Part shown: in pieces, positions 51,615-60,238 of the stretch
Numbering within the stretch: position 1 is the stretch's first letter
How the letters are laid out: each line of letters starts with the position of its first letter
Assembly: GCA_963663845.2 (NCBI GenBank)
Contig: OY760650.2
Span: 3,472,001 to 3,536,000 of the forward strand
Direction of reading: 5' to 3'
Origin: Versatilivorator sp963663845
Lineage (GTDB): Bacteria > Acidobacteriota > Terriglobia > Versatilivoradales > Versatilivoraceae
DNA length: 64,000 nucleotides
Position numbers and translations under genes: made by a program
Notes under the pieces: model-generated
The model's input: only the letters and a program-made list of their open reading frames with translations
What the model was told of the DNA's origin: nothing
Databases searched by the model: none

Positions 51615-52558
51615 AAGTGGTACTTCAGGTGGACTGTCAGGGCCCGATAGCCGATGCCTGAGAATGTCAGCTCGTTGTTGAACGGCGTAACGCCGTCGGC
51701 GAGAACACCGGCGTGGCTGCGCAGGACGTTGTAGACCGCCTCGTGGTGGACATCGTTGAACCTCGTCCAGCGAACCGCAGCACCCAGCGACGTGCGTTCG
51801 CTCAACGCGTAGTCGACGCCCGCCAGCACCTGGTAGCCGAGGACGTTCTGGCCCGGGTGCGTGTCCAGGATGCTGGCGGTTCCCGCTGCGGCGCGCTTGG
51901 CCACCTCCGGCCAGTCCGGGTCGAATTCGATCTGCAGGTACTCCGCTTCGGGTTTGCGGAGGAATTGGAGGTAGTAGTTGAATTCCACTGCGGCCAAGCC
52001 GATGCCGGCTCCGGCGAACGGCGTCCAGCGCGAGTCGTTGAGAAAATCGTAGTACAGGTTGGCGAACACCTGGTGAGCCTTGTACTCCCCAACCCGCTCA
52101 AAGGGTGGATGCTCAGCGCTCCACTCCGAGGTCTTGGTCTGAAGCACCGTGCTGGTGCCGACCGGCGACTCGGCGCTCCCCAGAGACGCGTTGAGGTACT
52201 CCATCTCGAAGCGCAGTCCGCCGGTCGCGTAGCCCACCGCGAAGCCGCCGAGCGGCCCCGCCCCCGGGTCGAACTCGTTGGACACGACCCGAGGCCTGTC
52301 GTCGGAGCAGGCCGGATCATCGACGGGAGGACTCACCGACGGTGGATACAGCAGCACGTCGCAGCGGGTCGGGTGGCTGACGTAGCGACGGGCCGACTGC
52401 ACCGCCGTGGGCAACGCGACGCCGAGCTGCACGCTGGCGTAGACGCCGTCGCGACCGTCCTGGGCCAGGGCCGCATCCGGGATGCATGCCAGCGCAGCCC
52501 ACAAGGCGGCGACAAGGACGCGACGGAGGGAGTCACAGACCTCTTTCATGGCGGCCAT
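51611..52558 (-). CDS. Outer-membrane beta-barrel protein
   Basis: A 315-aa exported protein. Signal peptide VLVAALWAALACIPDAALAQ. The mature part alternates strands and turns and ends with ALTVHLKYHF, a terminal Phe typical of barrels inserted by BAM. Strands such as GVYASVQLGVALP, FEMEYLNASLG, PFAGAGIGLAAVEFNYYL and TSLGAAVRWTRF fit an OmpA/OmpW-like eight-stranded barrel. No ligand or partner can be inferred. Start may be ATG 52558 or 52549. Confidence 0.72.
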   Translation of the reverse strand: MAAMKEVCDSLRRVLVAALWAALACIPDAALAQDGRDGVYASVQLGVALPTAVQSARRYVSHPTRCDVLLYPPSVSPPVDDPACSDDRPRVVSNEFDPGAGPLGGFAVGYATGGLRFEMEYLNASLGSAESPVGTSTVLQTKTSEWSAEHPPFERVGEYKAHQVFANLYYDFLNDSRWTPFAGAGIGLAAVEFNYYLQFLRKPEAEYLQIEFDPDWPEVAKRAAAGTASILDTHPGQNVLGYQVLAGVDYALSERTSLGAAVRWTRFNDVHHEAVYNVLRSHAGVLADGVTPFNNELTFSGIGYRALTVHLKYHF

Positions 52559-52629
52559 GATAGCACTTGGCCGTGAGGTCCGACCGGAAAGTTTGGTAGA
52601 ATCAGGTCGAATCGACTGAGGAGTGCGAA

Positions 52630-52839
52630 ATGGCCAAGGAGATCATTTTTTCCGTTCAGGAATCTCCGGAAGGCGGCTACGAAGCCAGAGCACTGTCTGC
52701 CCCTGTGTTCACAGAGGCAGACACTCTGGAGGAATTACGCCTGGCTGTAAGGGATGCGACCGAGTGCCACTTTGAGAAGGGCGAATGTCCCAAGCTCATC
52801 GTGCTCCACTTCGTGCGCGATGAAGTCATCGCCGTATGA
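52630..52839 (+). CDS. hicB: HicB-like antitoxin
   Basis: A 69-aa protein, MAKEIIFSVQESPEGGYEAR then FTEADTLEELRLAVRDATEC and HFEKGECPKLIVLHFVRDEV. It is a short HicB-type RNase-H-like fold often mislabelled in databases as a 2-oxoisovalerate dehydrogenase fragment. It overlaps hicA by ATGA. Antitoxin-first order is less common for hicAB but known. Confidence 0.82.
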   Translation: MAKEIIFSVQESPEGGYEARALSAPVFTEADTLEELRLAVRDATECHFEKGECPKLIVLHFVRDEVIAV

Positions 52840-53078
52840 AGTTACCACGGGATCTGAGCGGCAACTCCCTTGCTCGCAAGCTCAGCCAGTTCGGTTATGT
52901 GTTGACCCGCCAAACGGGAAGCCACCAGCGGTTGACGCGAACGACCGATAAGGGGTCTCACCACATTACAATTCCGCAGCACAAGAACCTCCGTATTGGA
53001 ACACTCAACGCTATCCTCATGGAAGTTGCCAGCCACCTTGAAATCAGCAAAACAGAATTGCTGGATCAGCTAGAGTAA
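52836..53078 (+). CDS. hicA: HicA mRNA interferase toxin
   Basis: An 80-aa dsRBD-like HicA: LSGNSLARKLSQFGYVLTRQ, TGSHQRLTRTTDKGSHHITI and IGTLNAILMEVASHLEISKT. The catalytic His lies in GSHQRL. It is paired with the hicB immediately before it. Length and motifs look intact. Confidence 0.9.
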   Translation: MKLPRDLSGNSLARKLSQFGYVLTRQTGSHQRLTRTTDKGSHHITIPQHKNLRIGTLNAILMEVASHLEISKTELLDQLE

Positions 53079-53096
53079 CTCCCAATCTCTCGCCGT

Positions 53097-53963
53097 TCAC
53101 CGTTTCACGTTAGCCCTCGACTGAAGCATCCCAAACTGTTCCAGGTCCCCGGGAGTATTGAGGTTGGTGAAGATCCTGCGGTCCAGTCCCAGGTCCTGCA
53201 GATCGGCCTCGCCAAGGTAGTGGGTCCTCAACTCGAGGAACAGGTCGGAAAGCTTGAACCTCTGTCTCCCGTAGTTGGCTTTGACCGCCGGAAGACAGGA
53301 GCGATTGTAGACGGCGCACAGGGGCTCCAGGCTGCCGTCGTCCAGGCGCATCAGCACGGCGTCGGCCAGCGGGGCCCGTTCCACCAGCAGACTCAGGAAG
53401 GTTCCTTCCATCAGGGGCATGTCACAGGCCAGAAAGAGGTTGACGTCCCTCTCCGAATGCTCCAGGCCGGTATAGATGGCGCTGAGAGGTCCCCGCGAAG
53501 GCGCCAGGTCGGGGAGCACGGGCAGGCCCAGGAACCCGTATCTCTCGGCGGGGCCGAGGATCACGACCCGATCGGTCAATGCCTTCAGGAGATTCACGGC
53601 GGACAGGATCAGAGGCTGCCCTCCAATCTCCAGCAGGGCCTTGTCCCGGCCCATCCGGGCGCTTCGGCCTCCTGCCAGGACATGCCCCGTGATGGGAATC
53701 GGGGTCGCCCCGGATCCCGATCGTCCCCGTTGCCGTTCCTTGACCTGCTTGCGCGTTGCGGGCGGGGAAGTGAGATGGTCCGTTTCTCCGCCGGCGCGGC
53801 AGATCGGCCTATGGAGGGGGTGAGCGGAGCGACTTCCAGCCGACGGGGAGGCGACGACGAGGTGGGAATCGGGGCCTCGGCGCGAAACCTCGGCCTGGAC
53901 TGTCGCCCGGCGGCGTCGGCGGGGTTCAAACTCCAGGGGTTTGGTGTTACACTGTGCGGGCAC
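53097..53963 (-). CDS. mobA: Molybdenum cofactor guanylyltransferase, with N-terminal extension
   Basis: A 288-aa frame; the conserved MobA domain covers about the last 195 residues: HVLAGGRSARMGRDKALLEI (nucleotide loop), VVILGPAERYGFLGLPVLPD, LFLACDMPLMEG and SLEPLCAVYNRSCLPAV. It attaches GMP to molybdopterin. The first 90 residues are Arg-rich and low-complexity, with no counterpart in normal MobA. They may be non-coding, but a GGAGGAG stands four to five bases before the GTG at 53963 and no better internal start is evident. moaA is also in this window. Confidence 0.85.
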   Translation of the reverse strand: MPAQCNTKPLEFEPRRRRRATVQAEVSRRGPDSHLVVASPSAGSRSAHPLHRPICRAGGETDHLTSPPATRKQVKERQRGRSGSGATPIPITGHVLAGGRSARMGRDKALLEIGGQPLILSAVNLLKALTDRVVILGPAERYGFLGLPVLPDLAPSRGPLSAIYTGLEHSERDVNLFLACDMPLMEGTFLSLLVERAPLADAVLMRLDDGSLEPLCAVYNRSCLPAVKANYGRQRFKLSDLFLELRTHYLGEADLQDLGLDRRIFTNLNTPGDLEQFGMLQSRANVKR

Positions 53964-54565
53964 CGGTCTCCTCCAAGAATCTTGTTAACTTATTTCTCAA
54001 GAGTATTTTACCAGATTCAGAAAACCGATGCGACCTGCCTCTGGCAAGAAATCCGGGCCAGACGCTGCTGACCATTGGTCGCACGTCGTTTTGTCTTTTG
54101 GGAGAAAGAACAGGGAACGATTCCTCTATTTCTGAAACAGGACGCTACGGCCGGAGTCTTGCTGGTAGAATTCCCGACACGAGCCCGTAGCGCGAGGCGC
54201 GCTTACCTGAAACAAACGCTTGCGCTTGGTGGATGGAAACCGGCTCATAGTCAAGCAAGGGTATATTTTTGATTAACATCGATGCACAGGATACACAGGA
54301 TGCACAGGATTTTTTCAGGAAACGGCTAGCCGGGAATTCGCAAAATCGCACCGAATCATCGCCCGAGCCGGCTTCTGGCGCAGGACGCTCTCATCCTGTT
54401 AATCCTGTGCATCCTGTGCATCGATGTTCAATGCTCTTGTTCCCGATAGGCTATGAACTTCTCTTGTTTCACCCTCGGATGATCTGCCCGGCAGGGCAGG
54501 GGTGGCGCTTGCCTCTGAACCGGTGAAATACCACCGCCCGGCGGCCGGGCAAGAAAGGTCCCATC
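53964..54565. other. 602-base intergenic region with element D2
   Basis: No gene supported. 53964-54275 is AT-richer and has a short segment ACAGGACGCTAC (about 54138-54149) that recurs at 63390 or so near the end of the mnmA gene. 54276-54512 is element D2. The last 50 bases lead into the redoxin gene. Confidence 0.6.
54276..54512 (-). mobile_element. Repeat element D, copy 2 (inverted relative to copy 1)
   Basis: Reverse complement of the unit at 31617-31862. Left arm ATCGATGCACAGGATACACA... at 54278-54310 holds three 9-base units where copy 1 has two; right arm ATCCTGTGCATCCTGTGCAT at 54402-54425. The outer segment with AACTTCTCTTGTTTC and ATGATCTGCCCGGCAGGGC follows, as expected for the opposite orientation. 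Unit-number change between copies shows that the arms expand or shrink. Confidence 0.8.
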
Positions 54566-55591
54566 ATGAGGTATATCCTGCTGTTGGCATGTGCTGGACT
54601 GCTTTTCACCGAGACCGTAACCCCCGGCGACAGTCCATCGGACCAAGACGGCGGTTCCGGAAAAACCAGGCGTTTACCCCTGGTGGCGGCCGGTCCGCTG
54701 AAAGAGGGGTTCACCCGGATTATCGGGGCTCGCTTCCTCGATATCGACGGCAACATCCGCAATCTCGGGGATGAGAACGGCGCCGGCCCGGCGGCTCTGG
54801 TGTTCGTGGACGACGAATGCCCGGTATCGGCGCGCTATCTCGGCGAGCTGAATGATTTCGCCGCCGCTTCCGAGGCTGCAGGGGTCGATTTCTACGCGGT
54901 TGTGTCCAGTCCTTTTCGAACCTGGGCCGATGCGCGGAGGCTGCGCGACGATTACGGCTTGCGCATGCCGGTCCTGTTCGACCCGTCGGGCGATCTGGCG
55001 GCCCGTCTCGGCCCGGTCACCCTGGCCGAGTCCTTTCTCATCAGTGAACAGGACCGCATGATCTATCGCGGCCGGATCGGGTTCTACTTTTCCGATCGGC
55101 CCACGCCGGAATACATCGACGGCCTGCTCATCGGCACGCAGGACCTCGACATTCCCCCCGGAGATAGGGCCTATGTGCGCCACATCTCCATGAACGTGCC
55201 GGTCGGCTTCCGCCTGGTCGACGCCATGCCGCACATGCACTACATCGGCTCGAAGGCGCGCATGGTCGTCACCTTCCCCGATGGGCGCCGGCATTCGGTG
55301 TTCGGGATCGAGGACTGGGACCTGCGCTGGCAGAACGTCTACTCGCTGCGGACGCCGCTGCACATTCCAACGGGCTCGCGGCTCGACGCCTGGTTTGTCT
55401 GGGACAACTCGGCCAAGAACTTCGACAACCCGTTTGATCCGCCGCAGCCCATCCGGTGGGGCTGGAAGTCCGAGGAGGAGATGGCCGAGGTCTGGCTCGG
55501 CGTCATTCCCGACGACCCGTCACGGCGCCTCGAACTGATCGAGGCTGCCAACGCGACCTGGTACCATGCCGATTCCCAGCCCCTGCCGTAG
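54566..55591 (+). CDS. Redoxin-like protein fused to a Cu-monooxygenase-like C-terminal domain
   Basis: A 341-aa exported protein. Signal peptide MRYILLLACAGLLFTETVTP. Residues about 45-190 are a thioredoxin/redoxin fold with a single cysteine (DDECPVSARYLGEL, where most relatives have a CP-type peroxidatic Cys) and FDPSGDLAARLGPVTLAES. The C-terminal 160 residues, with RHISMNVPVGFRLVDAMPHM and HYIGSKARMVVTFPDG then IPTGSRLDAWFVWDNSAKN, resemble the second domain of PHM-type copper monooxygenases. Related larger proteins carry a cytochrome c and an N-terminal copper domain between them; both are absent here. Confidence 0.6.
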   Translation: MRYILLLACAGLLFTETVTPGDSPSDQDGGSGKTRRLPLVAAGPLKEGFTRIIGARFLDIDGNIRNLGDENGAGPAALVFVDDECPVSARYLGELNDFAAASEAAGVDFYAVVSSPFRTWADARRLRDDYGLRMPVLFDPSGDLAARLGPVTLAESFLISEQDRMIYRGRIGFYFSDRPTPEYIDGLLIGTQDLDIPPGDRAYVRHISMNVPVGFRLVDAMPHMHYIGSKARMVVTFPDGRRHSVFGIEDWDLRWQNVYSLRTPLHIPTGSRLDAWFVWDNSAKNFDNPFDPPQPIRWGWKSEEEMAEVWLGVIPDDPSRRLELIEAANATWYHADSQPLP

Positions 55592-55649
55592 CCCGATTGG
55601 GAGTGTGTCCCGCCTTCCGGTTGCTGCCGCCGGCTCGGCAGGGTTTTGC

Positions 55650-55655
55650 TATAAT
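55650..55655 (+). promoter_or_regulatory. Extended -10 box upstream of the S55 peptidase gene
   Basis: TTTTGCTATAAT gives TGn-TATAAT, 78 bases before the ATG at 55733. Same form as the box at 41988; the ten bases TTGCTATAAT are identical in both. Confidence 0.6.
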
Positions 55656-55732
55656 TCCGCGCCTGTGCCGGGGCCATCCCCTCCGGCTTGGCGGGTTCCG
55701 TGGTGCTCCGGGACGAAAGACGCAAGGGTTCC

Positions 55733-57661
55733 ATGAAGACTCTCCGTTCCCAACCGTTCGAGGGGCTGGTCCGGTCCGGGCGGACCTGCAGGCGCAAACT
55801 CGCGGGCGTGGTCCTGCCGCTCCTGCTCACCCTCTGCCTGCATGCGGGGCCGGAGGGCCAAGACCGCAACTTCATGCCCCTGGACGAGGTCAAGCCGGGC
55901 ATGAAGGGGATCGGAAAGACCGTCTTTCGGGGGACCGAGGTCGAAGAGTTCGAGGCCGAAGTCCTGGGAGTCCTCAAGAACATCGGTCCCCGCCAGGACG
56001 CCATTCTGGCCCGGCTTTCCGGAGGTCCCCTGGAAAAGACCGGAGTCATGGGCGGCATGAGCGGGAGCCCGGTCTACGTCGACGGCCGGCTGATCGGGGC
56101 CGTGTCCTTCTCCTTCCCCTTCTCCAAGGAGGCGGTGGCGGGCGTCACTCCCATCGAGCAGTTGGTCGATACCTTCGAGCAGTCGGATGAGCCGGTTCGG
56201 GGCGACCCCATCGTGATCGAGGTCTCCTCGATCGCTCCTCACCGCACGCTCGGGATTCGAGGCCCCGGGACCCTCTCTGCCCCCGATTCCGGGACCGCTC
56301 CCGTCTTCGCCGTCTCCGAATCGATGGCCGCCGCGGCTTCCCTGAAGCCCTTGGCCGGCCACCTGTTTCGCTATATCGACACGCCCCTGGTCCTGTCGGG
56401 GGCGGCGGCCGAAGCTGCCGGCGTTCTGGGAGGCGCCCTGGCCCCTTACGGGATGAGGGTGTTGCAGGGCGGAGGGCCGTTTTCAGGAGCGACCGGCGGG
56501 GAGTTGGCTGACGGGTCCGACATTGTCCCCGGCTCGTCGATCGCCGTCCAGTTGATGAGGGGAGACCTGGGATTCGGCGCCAGCGCCTCCGGGACGGTGA
56601 CCCACCGCGAGGGCGACGAGATCTATGCCTTCGGACACCCCTGGTTCTCTTTGGGTCCCGTCGACCTTCCGGTCTCCAAGGCCCAGGTGGTTTCGCTGCT
56701 CCCCAACCTGAACAGCTCGTTCAAGATCGCGGTGCCGACCGATCTGGTCGGGTCGATCACGCAGGACCGGTCGCAGGGTCTGCTGGGGACGATCGGCCTG
56801 GCCCCCAAGCTGATTCCGCTGGTCGTCAACCTCACCTCGAGCCGCAACACCTCCCGCACCTTCAGGTTCGAGTTGGTCAACGACCGTCTCCTGACGCCTT
56901 TTCTGACCAACTTCGCCCTTTTCAACACCATTGTTTCCCAGGAACGGGCGCTGGGAGAATCCACGTTGAAGATACAGGGCAGGATCCGTCTCAAGGACCG
57001 GCCCGAGGTGCGTGTCGAGAACCTCTTTTCCGGAGACGCCAACTCCCAGTTGCTGGCCTCCATGGCGGTGGGGCGGCCGCTCGGCTACCTCCTGGGAAGC
57101 GGCTTCGACGGGGTCGACCTCGAGGAGATTTCCGTCGATATCACCTCCAGCGATGAAAAGAGGACGGGTCGCCTGGAGCGGGTCTGGCCCAACCGGGAAT
57201 CGGTCAAACCCGGAGAGACGGTGATGCTGTCGGTGGTTTTTCGCAAGCCCAACGGCGAGGAATACGAGGAAAAGGTTCCGCTTCCGGTTCCCGAGGACAT
57301 TGCGGAGGGAAGGCTGCTGGCCACGGTGGCCGACGGCTCCACCCTGACCGCGGCCGAAAACCAACGGGTGGGAAGGAGGTTCGTCCCCCGCAACCTCGAC
57401 CACCTGATCCGAGCCATCAACCATTTGCGCAAGAACGATCGGGTCTACGTGCGGCTGCAGCGGCCGCAACCCGCGGTCCTGCTCCACGGAGAGGAATTTT
57501 CCAGCCTGCCGCCGTCGTTTCGACAGGTGCTGATCTCGGCCAGAAGCGCCAGCAGCAGCCTGACGGTGATGGGCGCCTCCAACCTGTATGAGTACGAGCT
57601 GCCCTCCATGCCCTTCGTGGTCCGGGGCCGCCGCACTCTGACGCTCGAGGTGGTCCACTGA
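55733..57661 (+). CDS. SpoIVB-type peptidase S55 domain protein, exported
   Basis: About 642 aa. Signal peptide around KLAGVVLPLLLTLCLHAGPE. Residues about 45-330 are an S55 serine-peptidase-like domain: LDEVKPGMKGIGKTVFRG, the catalytic Ser in GGMSGSPVYVDGRLIGAVSF and the later FGHPWFSLGPVDLPVSKA. The remainder is beta-rich with an Ig-like segment (KPGETVMLSVVFRKPNGEEY). In Bacillus SpoIVB cleaves a sporulation regulator; in Acidobacteria the domain occurs in periplasmic proteins of unknown target. The gene for a secreted propeller protein follows 70 bases later on the same strand. Confidence 0.82.
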   Translation: MKTLRSQPFEGLVRSGRTCRRKLAGVVLPLLLTLCLHAGPEGQDRNFMPLDEVKPGMKGIGKTVFRGTEVEEFEAEVLGVLKNIGPRQDAILARLSGGPLEKTGVMGGMSGSPVYVDGRLIGAVSFSFPFSKEAVAGVTPIEQLVDTFEQSDEPVRGDPIVIEVSSIAPHRTLGIRGPGTLSAPDSGTAPVFAVSESMAAAASLKPLAGHLFRYIDTPLVLSGAAAEAAGVLGGALAPYGMRVLQGGGPFSGATGGELADGSDIVPGSSIAVQLMRGDLGFGASASGTVTHREGDEIYAFGHPWFSLGPVDLPVSKAQVVSLLPNLNSSFKIAVPTDLVGSITQDRSQGLLGTIGLAPKLIPLVVNLTSSRNTSRTFRFELVNDRLLTPFLTNFALFNTIVSQERALGESTLKIQGRIRLKDRPEVRVENLFSGDANSQLLASMAVGRPLGYLLGSGFDGVDLEEISVDITSSDEKRTGRLERVWPNRESVKPGETVMLSVVFRKPNGEEYEEKVPLPVPEDIAEGRLLATVADGSTLTAAENQRVGRRFVPRNLDHLIRAINHLRKNDRVYVRLQRPQPAVLLHGEEFSSLPPSFRQVLISARSASSSLTVMGASNLYEYELPSMPFVVRGRRTLTLEVVH

Positions 57662-57731
57662 GGGCAGGGCTTTTCCGGCCCGGGGCCGATGCCAATCCGT
57701 GGGAGCCCCTCAGAGCGGAAACGGAGCCTGA

Positions 57732-59960
57732 ATGAATACGAATTTCCGGAGGGTCTGCCTTGGCCTTCTGCCGCTGCTCTGCCTGCCGGCCCTGGCCGTC
57801 GATCCCCGGTTTTGGACGACCTCCACCTTCAGCGACTTTTCCAAGGGCACTCTTCGCGGACTCTCCCTGCGCCAGGACGGCACGCTGGCGCTGGCCCGCC
57901 AGTTCGACTCGGTGCTGGAGTCGAATCAAGCCCTCATCTGGTCGGCTGTCTACGACGGCAGCCGCCATCTCTACGTGGCGACCGGGCACGACGGGAAGGT
58001 CTTCAGGATCGACGAATCCGGAAAGTCGTCGCTCTTTTTCGACTCCGCCGAGCTGGACGTTCTGGCGCTGGCGCTGGACGCCCGGCAAAACCTCTACGCG
58101 GCCACCTCTCCCAACGGCAAGGTCTACAAGATATCTTCCGAAGGGGAATCCTCGGTCTTTTTCGATCCGGACGACCGCTTTATCTGGGACCTGGCGTTCG
58201 GCCCGGACGGCGTCCTCTACGTGGCCACCGGAAGCAAGGGACGGGTGTTCAAGGTCAGCCCGCAGGGAGAGGCCAGCGAGCTGGTCGACACCGGCCAGAC
58301 CAACGTCATCTGCCTGGCGGTCGACCCAGAGAATCACCTGCTGGCCGGCAGCGACCCCAAGGGCTACCTCTACCGCATCGCCCCCGACGGCAAGGCCTTC
58401 GTGCTGTTCGACACCGGGATGAACGAGGTGCACGACATCCAGGTCAGCGCCGGGGGGGAGATCTATCTGATTGCGGTCAACGGCGGTCCCGGGACCCGGG
58501 CGTCGGCTGTGGCGACGGCCCGGTCCGTCACGGCCGCCCCGCCCGTCACCGTGGCGCTGTCGCTTTCCGACGTCTCCAAGGGCGAAACCCTCCCCACGCC
58601 CGTTCCGGCTCCGGTGGTTGCGAGTCCGCCGCGGGCCGGCCGGGGCAAGCTCAAGAGTCGATTGCACCGGATCGGCAAGGACCGCTCGGTGGAGACGCTC
58701 TGGTCTTCAAACACCGAGACGGCTTACGGGTTGCACCTGGACAATGGCGGCAACGTCCTCTTCTCCAGCGGCGACAAGGGGAAAATCTACTCCCTCTCCC
58801 CCAGGAAGGAGCTGACCCTCCTGATCGAGACCAGCGAAGAGCAGACCACCCGCCTGGTCCCCGCCGGTGACGGCCTGGTGGCCTGCACCAGCAATCTCGC
58901 CAAGATCTATCGCCTCAGGAACCGGCTCAATTCCAGGGGCAGCTTCGAGTCGGAGGTCCGGGACTCGACGGTGGTCTCGCGGTGGGGCAGCCTGAGTTGG
59001 CAGGCCAGGGCTCCCAAGGGCGCCAGTCTGAAGCTCTACACTCGCAGCGGCAATACCCGGCGGCCCGATCGAACCTGGAGCGACTGGTCCAGGCCCTATA
59101 CCCAAGCGGACGGGGAGAAGGTCGAGAGTCCCCCGGCCCGCTACATACAGTACAAGGCGGTGCTGGAGACGGCCAACCAGGCTTCCCCCGAGCTGAGTCG
59201 AGTCGTCATTCCCTATCTCCAGCAGAACCTGGCTCCCGAGGTCGAGTCCATCCGGATACTGCCTCAAGGCGTGGCCTTTCTGAAGAGCGAGGCTCTGTCA
59301 TCCAATCCACGCCCGGTCTCTCCCGCCGACCGGGAGGCGGCCGATATTTCGGGCGCGGCCAAGGCCATTCCCGAGCCCGCCGCCGCTTCCGGCCGGCCGC
59401 GGCGGGCCTTCCAGCGGGGCTCCCGGTCCTTCACCTGGAATGCCTCGGATCCCAACGGGGACAAATTGGCGTTCACCCTTCACTATCGGGGCGAGGGCGA
59501 GTCGAACTGGAAGCCGCTGGTGCGCGACCACCCCGGCCGGGACTACACGCTGCAATCGGGTGCGCTGCCCGACGGCTCTTACCGGCTCAGGATCGTGGCC
59601 AGCGACTCGCCCTCCAACCCCGCCTCCAGGGCCAGGACCGGAGAACTGGTCAGCGCGCCTTTCATCGTCGACAACTCGCCGCCGGCGGTCGAGATCCTTT
59701 CCATGACGGTTCGAGAAGGCGTGGCGGTGGTGCGTTTTCGGGTGGAGGATGGCGTTTCCGGTCTTCGCAGGGCCGACGTCTCCACCGACGGCGGCAAGTG
59801 GAAGGCCGTCTACTCGACCGACGGCATCATCGATTCCAGGACGGAGGAGTTCCGGGTCACCACCCAGGCCTTCGGGAAAGGCGAGCACGTGGTGTCTCTG
59901 CGGGTTTACGATGCCGCCGGCAACCTGGGCCTGGGAAAGGCCGCCATCGAGGTTCCGTAG
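57732..59960 (+). CDS. Secreted beta-propeller protein with C-terminal Ig-like domains
   Basis: A 742-aa exported protein. Signal peptide NFRRVCLGLLPLLCLPALAV. Residues about 70-400 hold propeller repeats with the pattern DG.vy..t...gkvyri (LYVATGHDGKVFRIDESGKS, LYAATSPNGKVYKISSEGES, LYVATGSKGRVFKVSPQGEA), as in NHL or two-component-regulator propellers. A linker and two beta-sandwich domains follow; the last, SPPAVEILSMTVREGVAVVR, is Ig/Fn3-like. It pairs with the S55 peptidase upstream, a gene order seen in related bacteria; the substrate or partner of the pair is not known. Confidence 0.75.
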   Translation: MNTNFRRVCLGLLPLLCLPALAVDPRFWTTSTFSDFSKGTLRGLSLRQDGTLALARQFDSVLESNQALIWSAVYDGSRHLYVATGHDGKVFRIDESGKSSLFFDSAELDVLALALDARQNLYAATSPNGKVYKISSEGESSVFFDPDDRFIWDLAFGPDGVLYVATGSKGRVFKVSPQGEASELVDTGQTNVICLAVDPENHLLAGSDPKGYLYRIAPDGKAFVLFDTGMNEVHDIQVSAGGEIYLIAVNGGPGTRASAVATARSVTAAPPVTVALSLSDVSKGETLPTPVPAPVVASPPRAGRGKLKSRLHRIGKDRSVETLWSSNTETAYGLHLDNGGNVLFSSGDKGKIYSLSPRKELTLLIETSEEQTTRLVPAGDGLVACTSNLAKIYRLRNRLNSRGSFESEVRDSTVVSRWGSLSWQARAPKGASLKLYTRSGNTRRPDRTWSDWSRPYTQADGEKVESPPARYIQYKAVLETANQASPELSRVVIPYLQQNLAPEVESIRILPQGVAFLKSEALSSNPRPVSPADREAADISGAAKAIPEPAAASGRPRRAFQRGSRSFTWNASDPNGDKLAFTLHYRGEGESNWKPLVRDHPGRDYTLQSGALPDGSYRLRIVASDSPSNPASRARTGELVSAPFIVDNSPPAVEILSMTVREGVAVVRFRVEDGVSGLRRADVSTDGGKWKAVYSTDGIIDSRTEEFRVTTQAFGKGEHVVSLRVYDAAGNLGLGKAAIEVP

Positions 59961-60110
59961 GCGTTTTCCCTCCGGGTTGGCGGATATCGCCCGCATTTCT
60001 CACCAGGACGCTGAAAACATAGTGAAAAGCAGTTTGTCTTCAGTCCGTTGATTGGCTCCATGAAAGGGGTTGCGGGTAACAGACGGCGCTGGGCATGCCC
60101 TGGCTTGTCC

Positions 60111-60191
60111 TTTTCCCTTCAGCGCGCACGTGCTCCCTCGACCGTAGAAACCGCTACGCTCTTCGGTCGCGAGCACGCCCTGAAGGGAAAA
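60111..60191 (+). other. Large multi-stem hairpin between propeller gene and trmL
   Basis: Outer stem TTTTCCCTTCAG (60111-60122) / CTGAAGGGAAAA (60180-60191), 12 of 12 bp. Inside are GTGCTC (60130-60135) / GAGCAC (60171-60176), CGACCG (60139-60144) / CGGTCG (60164-60169) and TAG/CTA. The 81-base fold is nearly continuous. No T tract, no obvious known RNA family. Could be a leader structure of trmL, an mRNA 3' end structure or an imperfect palindromic repeat. Confidence 0.65.
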
Positions 60192-60238
60192 TGCCTGCGC
60201 CATGATCATGCCCCCTGGTGAGAAATGCGGGCGAGCCA

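Noticed and set aside
54075..54272. Small plus-strand ORF of 65 codons before element D2
   Set aside because: No ribosome site, no family, and it ends in the repeat; not supported as a gene.
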